Shown here: one piece after another, positions 1 through 5,552 of the stretch
Position numbering within the stretch: position 1 is the stretch's first letter
Layout of the letters: every line of letters begins with the position of its first letter
NCBI GenBank assembly: GCA_947631675.1
Contig: CANRMG010000115.1
Location: forward strand, 1-5,896
Direction: 5' to 3'
DNA from: an uncultured Oscillospiraceae bacterium
Lineage (GTDB): Bacteria > Bacillota_A > Clostridia > Oscillospirales > Oscillospiraceae
DNA length: 5,896 nucleotides
Notes under the pieces: model-generated
Databases searched by the model: none
The model's input: only the letters and a program-made list of their open reading frames with translations
Told to the model about the DNA's origin: nothing
Position numbers and translations under genes: made by a program

Positions 1-560
1 TTCTCGCCCTCGACCTGCCAGGAGTTCTGGTCGGTCACGGTCGCCTGAGAGTAGTGCCAGCAGTAGTTGACCTCGTCGTTGGCAGGATCGACGCCGCGGT
101 CCTCAAGACCGGCGACAGCCAGGTCCACCAGCATCTGGCCCAGGACCTCAGGAGTGCCCTGAGAGACCATCAGGTCACGGTCGGCAGCCAGAGCGTCGGA
201 GTCCCAGGTGGTCACGACCACACCGGCGTCACGGGCTTCCTGCAGCGCGTCGGACACGCCGGCAGCGTCAACGGTGGAGATGCAGATGGCGTCCACACCG
301 GAGGCGACAGCCTGGTTGATGACGGCGACCTGCGCAGCAGCGGAGGCGGTGGCGTCGCCCATGTACTCCACGGTGATGCCCCAGTCCTCAGCGAACTCCT
401 GGGCGCCCTGGTTGGCGACCTCGAAGAACGCGTTGCCGGTCACCTTGGGGATAAAGGCAACGGTCATGCCCTCGACGGAAGCGGGCTCAGCGGCAAAGGC
501 GACAGCGCCCAGGCTGAGGACCATCACGAGCGCGAGGATGATGGATACGAGTTTCTTCAT
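1..560 (-). CDS. lsrB: LsrB-like autoinducer-2 substrate-binding protein (partial, C-terminus outside the window)
   Basis: This is the extracytoplasmic receptor of the AI-2 ABC importer, a type-I periplasmic binding protein related to ribose-binding proteins. The first 186 residues are visible; family members run to about 340. Residues 1-24 form a signal peptide (MKKL, a hydrophobic core, then AFA before AEP) with no lipobox cysteine. The mature protein opens with VAFIPK (34-39), and later has TWDSD (118-122), QGTPEVLGQMLVD (134-146) and TVTDQNSW (174-181), all closely matching enterobacterial LsrB. K39, D120, D177 and Q178 align with the AI-2-contacting K35, D116, D166 and Q167 of E. coli/Salmonella LsrB; the other two contacts (P220, A222) lie beyond the edge. 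The ATG at 560 has AAGGAGG 9 nt upstream. It is the last visible gene of the lsrA-C-D-B operon. Codon choice (many GTC, GCT) differs from its neighbours and may reflect high expression. A receptor for another sugar is possible but less likely. Confidence 0.93.
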   Translation of the reverse strand, partial: MKKLVSIILALVMVLSLGAVAFAAEPASVEGMTVAFIPKVTGNAFFEVANQGAQEFAEDWGITVEYMGDATASAAAQVAVINQAVASGVDAICISTVDAAGVSDALQEARDAGVVVTTWDSDALAADRDLMVSQGTPEVLGQMLVDLAVAGLEDRGVDPANDEVNYCWHYSQATVTDQNSWQVEGE

Positions 561-569
561 GTTGTAGTT

Positions 570-576
570 CCTCCTT
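570..576 (-). promoter_or_regulatory. Ribosome-binding site of lsrB
   Basis: AAGGAGG reads on the minus strand, 9 nt before the ATG at 560. It fixes the lsrB start and shows that lsrB, unlike lsrC and lsrD, initiates independently of an upstream overlapping stop codon. Confidence 0.85.
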
Positions 577-620
577 AAATATTTATATCCGGGGGCCGAT
601 CTCTCCCCTGAATACCGAAT

Positions 621-1643
621 TTATGTGCCGGCCTTTTCCTTGTTGGGCCGGAGTTTCCCCAGCTTTGCCTGCACGGAGGGCAGGTTCACCAGGGCCCGGC
701 CCACCACGACCACCACCAGCAGTACGCCGATGGGGATGTCCAGGTACTGGGTGTTCACCTTGAAGCACAGGGGCATGCCGAACCGCAGCAGGCCGATGGC
801 GATGGAGGCCAGGGCCGTGCCAAGGATGGAGCCCTTGCCGCCGGTGGACAATGTGCCGCCCAGCACGCAGGCGGTGATGATGTTCATGGTCAGGTTGCCG
901 CCGATGTCGCTCTTGGAGGTGCCCAGATACGCGGTCATGACCACGCCCGCGATGGCGGCGGAGACGGCCGCCAGGATGTAGGTGCTCATGATGATGAGGC
1001 GGCTGTTGATGCCGGAGTACTCCGCGGCGCTGTGGTTGACGCCAACAAGATAGATCTTCCGGCCGTACTTCGTCCGGTGCAGCAGCAGATAGGCGATCAC
1101 GGCCAGCGCCAGGAAGATCAGGATCTGCATGGGCACCACCCCGCCGATCTTCGTCTTGCTGATGGCCTTGAAGGCGTCGGGGAAGCCGCTGATGCCTTTA
1201 TAGGCCTCCGTGCTGGACAGGGTGGACACCAGCAGCGCCAGGCCCGAATACAGGAAGCTGCCGCCCAGTGTCACCACCATGGCCTGCACGCCGCAGTAGG
1301 CCACGAAGAACCCGCTCAGCGCCCCGCACAGGGCCGCGCAGAACACCGCCAGCGCCACCGCCGCCCAGATGTTCAGGCCAAAGTCCTGCCAGGCCACGCC
1401 GATGATGATGGAGGTCAGGCCCACGATGGACGACACCTGGATGTCGATGCCGCCGGTGATCATCACCATGGTGACGAATATGGAGATGATGCAGATGGAG
1501 ATAAAGTCGTTGGAGGCCGTCATCAGAAGGGGGATGCGCAGGAACTTGGGGTTGGCGGTGCCGAACACCACGAACTCCAGTACCAGCAGCAGCACCAGAA
1601 AGCTGTTCCAGCCCGCGTTGGGTCCCTTAAATAGCTTCTTCAT
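621..1643 (-). CDS. lsrD: LsrD-like AI-2 ABC transporter permease
   Basis: One of two membrane subunits of the AI-2 importer (RbsC/BPD_transp_2 family), 340 residues, close to the 330 of E. coli LsrD. Hydrophobic segments lie at about 14-30, 47-63, 70-85, 92-117, 120-141, 171-188, 216-240, 253-288 and 303-318. LsrD-type landmarks are ND-FISI (45-50), MITGGIDI (61-68), KGISGFPDAF (149-158, versus EGIGGFPMAF in E. coli), SKSDIGG (243-249) and the cytoplasmic-loop stretch ACVLGGTLSTGGKGSILG (258-275). These features separate it from the paired permease LsrC. The ATG overlaps the lsrC stop codon in ATGA (1640-1643), with AAGGAGG 7 nt upstream at 1651-1657. This indicates translational coupling and equal subunit supply. 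The 60-bp gap to lsrB is the only real spacer in the operon. Confidence 0.93.
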   Translation of the reverse strand: MKKLFKGPNAGWNSFLVLLLVLEFVVFGTANPKFLRIPLLMTASNDFISICIISIFVTMVMITGGIDIQVSSIVGLTSIIIGVAWQDFGLNIWAAVALAVFCAALCGALSGFFVAYCGVQAMVVTLGGSFLYSGLALLVSTLSSTEAYKGISGFPDAFKAISKTKIGGVVPMQILIFLALAVIAYLLLHRTKYGRKIYLVGVNHSAAEYSGINSRLIIMSTYILAAVSAAIAGVVMTAYLGTSKSDIGGNLTMNIITACVLGGTLSTGGKGSILGTALASIAIGLLRFGMPLCFKVNTQYLDIPIGVLLVVVVVGRALVNLPSVQAKLGKLRPNKEKAGT

Positions 1644-2650
1644 TCCGCCGCCTCCTTCGTCACTTTCTCCGTGCGGGCGGCCAGACGGGCGTGGCGGTTC
1701 TTCACCGCGGCCCGCCGCTGCAGCAGCGCGTCGACCACCACGATGGTCATCAATATCACGCCGGTGATGGCGTTATCGTAGTTGGAGGAGAAGCCCATGA
1801 ACACCAGCAGGTAGCTGATGGAGGCCATGATCACCGCGCCGATGGCTGCGCCGATCACCGTGCCCACGCCGCCGGACAGGCTTATGCCGCCCAGCACGCA
1901 GGCAGCCACCGCCTTCATCTCGTAGCCGTTGCCGCTCAAGCTCGTCACGATGCCGATGCGGCTGGCGAAGATGATGCCGCCCAGGGCGGCCATGAGGCCG
2001 CATATCACATAGGCCCATATCTTCGTGGCCGTGGCGGGGATGCCCACCAGGTCCGCGCCGCCGGCGTTGTCGCCCACGGCGATGAAGTACCGGCCCTTCC
2101 GGGTGCGGGTCAGCAGGAAGTGGATGATCACGGTCAGCAGCACCGCGCAGCAATAATAAATGGTAAAGTTGCCGATGAGGGTCATGGAGGAGATGTCCTT
2201 GAAGCTCTTGGGCAGCTGGTTGACCTGCTGCACGCCCACGGTCAGGTACATGAGCCCCCGCAGGATGCCGTTGGTGCCCAGGGTGAAGATGAGCGACGGC
2301 ACCTTCATGACGGCCACGCCCCAGCCGTTGACCAGGCCCACCACCACGCCGATGATCAGGCCCACGCCGAAGGCCAGGAACCAGTTCTGGCCGTTCTGGA
2401 TCATGGTCCCCACCACCGCGGCCACCAGGCCCAGGTTGGAGCCCACGGACACGTCGATCTCACCGGTGAAGATGGCGAAGGCCATGCCAACGGCGATGAG
2501 GGTGTACACCACCGAGGTGTTGAAGCAGGCGGTGACGTTCTCCGCCTTCAGGAAGCTGGGGTTGATGGCGCCCACCACCAAAAACAGGACCACCAGGAAG
2601 CAGAAGCTGGACACCTCCCGGGCCTTGAGGACTTTCTTGATCCCGCTCAC
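1640..2650 (-). CDS. lsrC: LsrC-like AI-2 ABC transporter permease
   Basis: Second membrane subunit of the AI-2 importer, 336 residues (E. coli LsrC has about 342). Hydrophobic segments lie at about 14-30, 47-62, 68-84, 90-109, 115-138, 162-180, 211-231, 247-287 and 293-310. The motifs GEIDVSVGS (63-71), VPSLIFTLGT (117-126), FASRIG (228-233) and EMKAVAACVLGGISLSGG (244-261) match LsrC and the RbsC family. The last of these is the cytoplasmic loop expected to dock on the ATPase. The tail (311-336) is basic and cytoplasmic. The start codon is GTG at 2650, overlapping the lsrA stop as GTGA (2647-2650). AAGGAGG lies 10 nt upstream (2661-2667), inside the end of lsrA. Together with LsrD it would form the translocation pore. 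Confidence 0.93.
   Translation of the reverse strand: MSGIKKVLKAREVSSFCFLVVLFLVVGAINPSFLKAENVTACFNTSVVYTLIAVGMAFAIFTGEIDVSVGSNLGLVAAVVGTMIQNGQNWFLAFGVGLIIGVVVGLVNGWGVAVMKVPSLIFTLGTNGILRGLMYLTVGVQQVNQLPKSFKDISSMTLIGNFTIYYCCAVLLTVIIHFLLTRTRKGRYFIAVGDNAGGADLVGIPATATKIWAYVICGLMAALGGIIFASRIGIVTSLSGNGYEMKAVAACVLGGISLSGGVGTVIGAAIGAVIMASISYLLVFMGFSSNYDNAITGVILMTIVVVDALLQRRAAVKNRHARLAARTEKVTKEAAE
1651..1657 (-). promoter_or_regulatory. Ribosome-binding site of lsrD, inside the 3' end of lsrC
   Basis: AAGGAGG on the minus strand, 7 nt before the ATG at 1643. It lies within the lsrC coding sequence and supports the overlapping ATGA start. Confidence 0.8.
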
Positions 2651-4173
2651 GCTCCGATCCCCTCCTTCCCGGCGATGCCGAAGGCGGCTGCCATCAGATT
2701 GTCCTGGTTTATATCGTCTTTCCTGAACTCCGCGTTGATGCGGCCCTGATACATGGTCACGGCCCGGTCGGCCAGCTCCACGATCTCCTCCATGTCGCTG
2801 GAGATCAGCAGCACGCTCACGCCCTGCTCCCTAAGCTGGTGGATGATGCCGTACACGTCGCCGCGGGCGGCGGCGTCGATGCCGCGGGTGGGCTCGTCCA
2901 GGACCACGATCTTCGGCTCCGGCGCCAGGGAGCGGCCGATGACCACCTTCTGCTGGTTGCCGCCGGAGAGGCTGGCCAAAAGCTGATCCTGGCCGGTGAT
3001 CTTGGTGCGGAAGCTCTTCACATATTTATCGGTGATGTCCCGCTCCGCCTTTCGGCTGAGGAACACGTTGCCCAGCGCTCCTTTATATAATGTAGCGCTG
3101 GTGGTGTTGGCCGCCACGTCGCATATCTTGAAAAGGCCGTTCAGGTGCCGGTCCTCCGGCACGTAGTTCAGGCCTGCCTCGATGACCTGCTTCGTCTTTT
3201 TGCCGGTGATGTCCCGGCCGTTCAGGAGCACCTTGCCCCCCAGTACCTTGTCCATGCCGAAGATGGTGGTGGCCATCTCCGTCCGCCCGGCGCCCACCAC
3301 GCCGGCCACGCCCAGCACCTCGCCGGGCCATACCTTTAAAGATACGTCTGTGAAGCCGTAGCCGCTGAAGCCCTCCAGCTCCAGCACCGGCGGGGCGGAG
3401 TAGTCCACCGGCGCGGCGGTCTCCGCGGCCTCGTGGGCAGCGGCCTCCGCATCCGGCGGCAGCAGGCCCTTCACCAGGTCCTCCCGGGTGAACTGGCCCA
3501 CGGGCCCGTGGATGGTGATGATGCCATCGCGCATGATGGCCACCTCAGTGGCGATGTCGAACACCTCCGCCAGACGGTGGGTTATGTAGATGATGCCGAT
3601 GCCCTTTTCCTGCAGGTCCCGGACTACCTTAAAGAGGCTCTTCACCTCGTCGAAGGTCAGGGCCGACGTGGGCTCATCCAGGATCAGCAACTGGGCGTGG
3701 CGGAGGATGCCCCGCAGGATCTCCACCATCTGCTGCTCGGCAATGGACAGGCCCCCGGCCTTCCGGTTCAGGTCCAGGTCCCAGCCCACGTCCTCCATGA
3801 CGGCCACCAGTTCCTTATGCAGCTCCGCCTTCGGCTGTTTGAAGCCGATGACCACGTTCTCCTCCACGTTCATGTTGGGGAACAGCAGCGGCTCCTGGGG
3901 GACCATGTAGATGCCCCGGGCCAGGGCGGCGGCGGTGTTGGTCACGGAAACGCTCTCGCCGTGCAGGATAAGCTCGCCCCTGTCATGGGTATACAGCCCC
4001 ATGATGATCTTCATCAGCGTGGACTTTCCCGCGCCGTTGCCGCCGATGAGGGCCAGCACCTCGCCGGGCATAACGTCCAGGTCGATGCCCTTCAGCACCT
4101 CATTCAGGCCAAAGGATTTGTATATCCCCCGGACCGAGAGCAGCGCGGGCGTTTTTCCCTTCGTTTCGCTCAT
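2647..4173 (-). CDS. lsrA: LsrA-like AI-2 ABC transporter ATPase (two fused nucleotide-binding domains)
   Basis: Energises AI-2 import at the cytoplasmic face of LsrC/LsrD. From the ATG at 4173 it has 508 residues (E. coli LsrA 511). NBD1 has Walker A GGNGAGKST (44-52), Q-loop Q93 within GIYMVPQEPLLFPN (a stretch typical of LsrA), a degenerate signature LSIAEQQ (142-148), Walker B ILDEPT (164-169) and H199. An Ala/Glu-rich linker spans about 242-255. NBD2 has a degenerate Walker A GVVGAGRTE (291-299, R297 in place of Lys), canonical signature LSGGNQQK (402-409), Walker B VVLDEPTRGID (423-433) and SSD where the switch His would be; all are normal for RbsA-type ATPases. The start is uncertain. 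The ATG at 4173 aligns with the E. coli N-terminus. A GTG at 4179 has GAGGG 8 nt upstream, and an ATG at 4194 would add seven residues with only a weak ribosome site. It is the first gene of the operon. Confidence 0.94.
   Translation of the reverse strand: MSETKGKTPALLSVRGIYKSFGLNEVLKGIDLDVMPGEVLALIGGNGAGKSTLMKIIMGLYTHDRGELILHGESVSVTNTAAALARGIYMVPQEPLLFPNMNVEENVVIGFKQPKAELHKELVAVMEDVGWDLDLNRKAGGLSIAEQQMVEILRGILRHAQLLILDEPTSALTFDEVKSLFKVVRDLQEKGIGIIYITHRLAEVFDIATEVAIMRDGIITIHGPVGQFTREDLVKGLLPPDAEAAAHEAAETAAPVDYSAPPVLELEGFSGYGFTDVSLKVWPGEVLGVAGVVGAGRTEMATTIFGMDKVLGGKVLLNGRDITGKKTKQVIEAGLNYVPEDRHLNGLFKICDVAANTTSATLYKGALGNVFLSRKAERDITDKYVKSFRTKITGQDQLLASLSGGNQQKVVIGRSLAPEPKIVVLDEPTRGIDAAARGDVYGIIHQLREQGVSVLLISSDMEEIVELADRAVTMYQGRINAEFRKDDINQDNLMAAAFGIAGKEGIGA
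2661..2667 (-). promoter_or_regulatory. Ribosome-binding site of lsrC, inside the 3' end of lsrA
   Basis: AAGGAGG on the minus strand, 10 nt before the GTG at 2650. It decides the start: no ATG near the lsrA stop would fit as well, and the protein length agrees with LsrC. Confidence 0.8.
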
Positions 4174-4249
4174 TGCCACTAAAGTATCCCTCATTTCTCA
4201 CAGGGTCAGACAAATGTTGCTCAAACAGACTTTTCACTACTATCTTACA

Positions 4250-4277
4250 AGTATAGAGGATTTTTTCGGTTTGTCAA
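4250..4277 (-). promoter_or_regulatory. Predicted sigma-A/sigma-70-type promoter of the lsrACDB operon
   Basis: On the minus strand, TTGACA (4277-4272), a 16-nt spacer and TATACT (4255-4250). Transcription would begin near 4243, leaving a leader of about 70 nt to the ATG at 4173. A near-consensus promoter suits an operon whose control is mainly repression, as expected for LsrR. The start site is predicted, not measured. Confidence 0.75.
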
Positions 4278-4406
4278 CTGATTTAAAGCGAACAAGGGCC
4301 AGTTTTTTGAAAATTTTCCGTCTAAAACGCCCTGTTTCCTTCCAAAATGAAAGAATCAAATTGTGCGTTAACCATAAAAATAGGACCCATTCTCACTTCG
4401 TCAAAA

Positions 4407-4428
4407 CTGCCAGTATGTTTTTTGGCAG
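4407..4428. repeat. Inverted repeat upstream of the lsrR promoter
   Basis: CTGCCA (4407-4412) and TGGCAG (4423-4428) are perfect 6-bp arms around a 10-nt centre. A second, overlapping pair, ATGTT (4415-4419) and AACAT (4429-4433), shares the same segment. The repeat ends 17 bp before the lsrR -35 hexamer, where a regulator could bind. It is a candidate operator only; six-base arms can arise by chance. Confidence 0.45.
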
Positions 4429-4443
4429 AACATTTCCTTTTCT

Positions 4444-4500
4444 ATTTGACAGAAGAAATGACTGGTGCTATACTGTTTTTGAAAACGACATTTGACAGAA
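4444..4500 (+). repeat. 11-bp direct repeat ATTTGACAGAA flanking the lsrR transcription start
   Basis: ATTTGACAGAA occurs exactly at 4444-4454, containing the -35 hexamer, and again at 4490-4500, just downstream of the predicted start. The offset is 46 bp. Related sequences occur on the lsrA side, on the other strand, at 4217-4206 (ACATTTGTCTGA) and around the lsrA -35. The placement suggests operator sites, possibly for LsrR. The copies that contain a -35 hexamer are partly explained by promoter consensus alone. Confidence 0.5.
4446..4474 (+). promoter_or_regulatory. Predicted sigma-A/sigma-70-type promoter of lsrR-lsrK
   Basis: TTGACA (4446-4451), a 17-nt spacer and TATACT (4469-4474). Transcription would start near 4481, giving a leader of about 52 nt. 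The -35 lies inside one copy of the direct repeat ATTTGACAGAA, and the second copy follows the predicted start, a good position for autorepression by LsrR. Confidence 0.8.
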
Positions 4501-4532
4501 ATAAAAACTTTTGTTTGATTCTCGGGGGACGT

Positions 4533-5483
4533 ATGGATCACTTTCCTGAGCGGATGGATAAGGCGGAGTATGACCGGGCTCTGATGGTCAAGGCCGCCTG
4601 GTACTACTATGTGGAGGACTATACCCAGCAGAGCATATCCGATCTGCTGGGGGTGAGCCGGTCCAAGGTGGTCTCCCTGCTGGACGCCGCCCGGCAGACA
4701 GGCGTCATCCAATTCAACATCTGCCAGAGTGACGGCGGCCGCATGCAGACGGAGCGGGCGCTCATATCCCGGTTCGGGCTCCACGACGCCTTCGTCATCC
4801 CCGGCGTGTCCACCCTGCCCTCCCCCAACGAGAGCATCGCCCAGGCCGCCTCCATGTACATCCTGCACCGGGCGGAGCCCAATACCTTTATCAACATGGG
4901 CTACGGCGACACCACCAGCCGCATCCTGAACCACCTGGCCACCGGCGCCCAAGCGCCATTGAACCTGGTGAGCCTCTCCGGCGGCGTGAACTACTACCTG
5001 CCCGACATCCAGCTGGGCGGCTATAACGCCCGGCTGCACTTGGTGCCGGCGCCGCTGCTGGTGTCCAGCAAATCCGTGCGGGAGGCGCTGCTGCAGGAGC
5101 CGGACCTGGTGGAGATCTCCCGGATGATCCCCCTTTCCAGCATGACGGTGGTGGGCATCGGCGCCATGGACGACGACGCCACCATCCTCTCCAACGGTAT
5201 CCTCACCAAGAACGACTTCACGCTCCTGAAGATGCAGGGCGCGGTGGGCGACCTTCTGAGCCACTTCATGGACAAAAACGGCCGGCTCATCGCCGCGGAC
5301 CTGGAGGACAGGCTTCTGAGCCTGAGCCTGGACAAGCTGCGCCAGCTCGACAACGTCATCGGCGTGGCCGGCGGTCTGGGCAAGACGGACGCCATTCTGG
5401 CCGCCCTCCGGGGCCAATATCTGGACGTGCTCATCACGGATGAGGACACCGCCCTGCGCCTTTTGAAGGAAGCGGACGCCTGA
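4533..5483 (+). CDS. lsrR: LsrR-like transcriptional repressor of the lsr operons (SorC/DeoR type)
   Basis: In the known system LsrR represses both lsr operons until phospho-AI-2 binds. The protein has 316 residues (E. coli LsrR 317). An N-terminal helix-turn-helix spans about 17-60, with YTQQSISDLLGVSRSKV (30-46) as its core. The sugar-phosphate-binding domain (about 65-316) has INMGYGD (120-126), SLSGGV (147-152), PAPLLVSS (172-179), VVGIGAM (206-212), GAVGD (236-240) and GVAGGLGK (277-284). Y124, D240 and K284 align with F124, D243 and K288 of E. coli LsrR; the last two are known effector contacts. The ATG at 4533 was chosen because length and N-terminus fit the family and it follows the predicted promoter. 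Its ribosome site (GGGGGA at 4524-4529) is weak and close. The frame stays open back to an ATG at 4347, but that stretch overlaps the promoter. ATG 4554 is another possible start. Confidence 0.93.
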   Translation: MDHFPERMDKAEYDRALMVKAAWYYYVEDYTQQSISDLLGVSRSKVVSLLDAARQTGVIQFNICQSDGGRMQTERALISRFGLHDAFVIPGVSTLPSPNESIAQAASMYILHRAEPNTFINMGYGDTTSRILNHLATGAQAPLNLVSLSGGVNYYLPDIQLGGYNARLHLVPAPLLVSSKSVREALLQEPDLVEISRMIPLSSMTVVGIGAMDDDATILSNGILTKNDFTLLKMQGAVGDLLSHFMDKNGRLIAADLEDRLLSLSLDKLRQLDNVIGVAGGLGKTDAILAALRGQYLDVLITDEDTALRLLKEADA

Positions 5484-5490
5484 CTTTTAC

Positions 5491-5506
5491 CGGGGCGGAC
5501 GCCCCG
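5491..5506 (+). other. GC-rich hairpin between lsrR and lsrK
   Basis: CGGGGC (5491-5496), loop GGAC, GCCCCG (5501-5506): a perfect 6-bp GC stem starting 7 nt after the lsrR stop. No run of T follows, so it is not a standard intrinsic terminator. It may pause polymerase, stabilise the 3' end of a processed lsrR message or have no role. Confidence 0.5.
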
Positions 5507-5538
5507 CACACCGTATATTTCAAGTTTATATATGATGC

Positions 5539-5545
5539 AGGAGGT
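5539..5545 (+). promoter_or_regulatory. Ribosome-binding site of lsrK
   Basis: AGGAGGT, 7 nt before the ATG at 5553. Two in-frame ATGs at 5532 and 5535 lie upstream of this site and have no comparable signal, so 5553 is the preferred start. Confidence 0.85.
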
Positions 5546-5552
5546 CATTGCA

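Larger units (their letters stand above)
4174..4532. other. Divergent lsrA/lsrR control region, AT-rich
   Basis: A non-coding stretch of about 359 bp, visibly far richer in A and T than the genes on both sides. It holds one strong promoter in each direction, four copies of a loose ACATTTGaCaGA-like motif, an inverted repeat CTGCCA-N10-TGGCAG (4407-4428) and a 10-bp palindrome GAAAATTTTC (4309-4318). By analogy with enterobacterial lsr loci this is where LsrR should bind. Frames that stay open across it are treated as chance, because their composition and encoded sequence resemble no protein I know. Confidence 0.8.

Noticed and set aside
291..299. R297 instead of lysine in the second Walker A of LsrA as a sign of inactivation (residue positions, not bases)
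   Set aside because: A degenerate second Walker A alongside a degenerate first signature is normal for RbsA/LsrA-type fused ATPases.
1691..2749. Long open frame on the plus strand opposite lsrC
   Set aside because: It is His/Gln/Ala-rich and antisense to a clear permease gene; such frames are a by-product of GC-rich coding sequence.
4480..4493. TGAAAACGACATTT as a catabolite-response (cre) site for CcpA
   Set aside because: The left half TGAAAACG fits the cre consensus, but the right half has two or three mismatches; too weak to call, although its position at the predicted lsrR start is suggestive.
4347..4532. Possible 62-residue N-terminal extension of LsrR from an in-frame ATG at 4347
   Set aside because: The stretch is AT-rich, contains the consensus promoter and its repeats, and would make the protein far longer than the family; the start at 4533 gives 316 residues, as expected.
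4401..5417. Long open frame on the minus strand opposite lsrR
   Set aside because: It is antisense to a well-supported repressor gene, with a His/Gln/Val-rich composition and no recognisable domain.
5491..5506. Intrinsic terminator after lsrR
   Set aside because: The stem is GC-rich but is followed by CACACCG rather than a T-run, and lsrK follows in the same direction.
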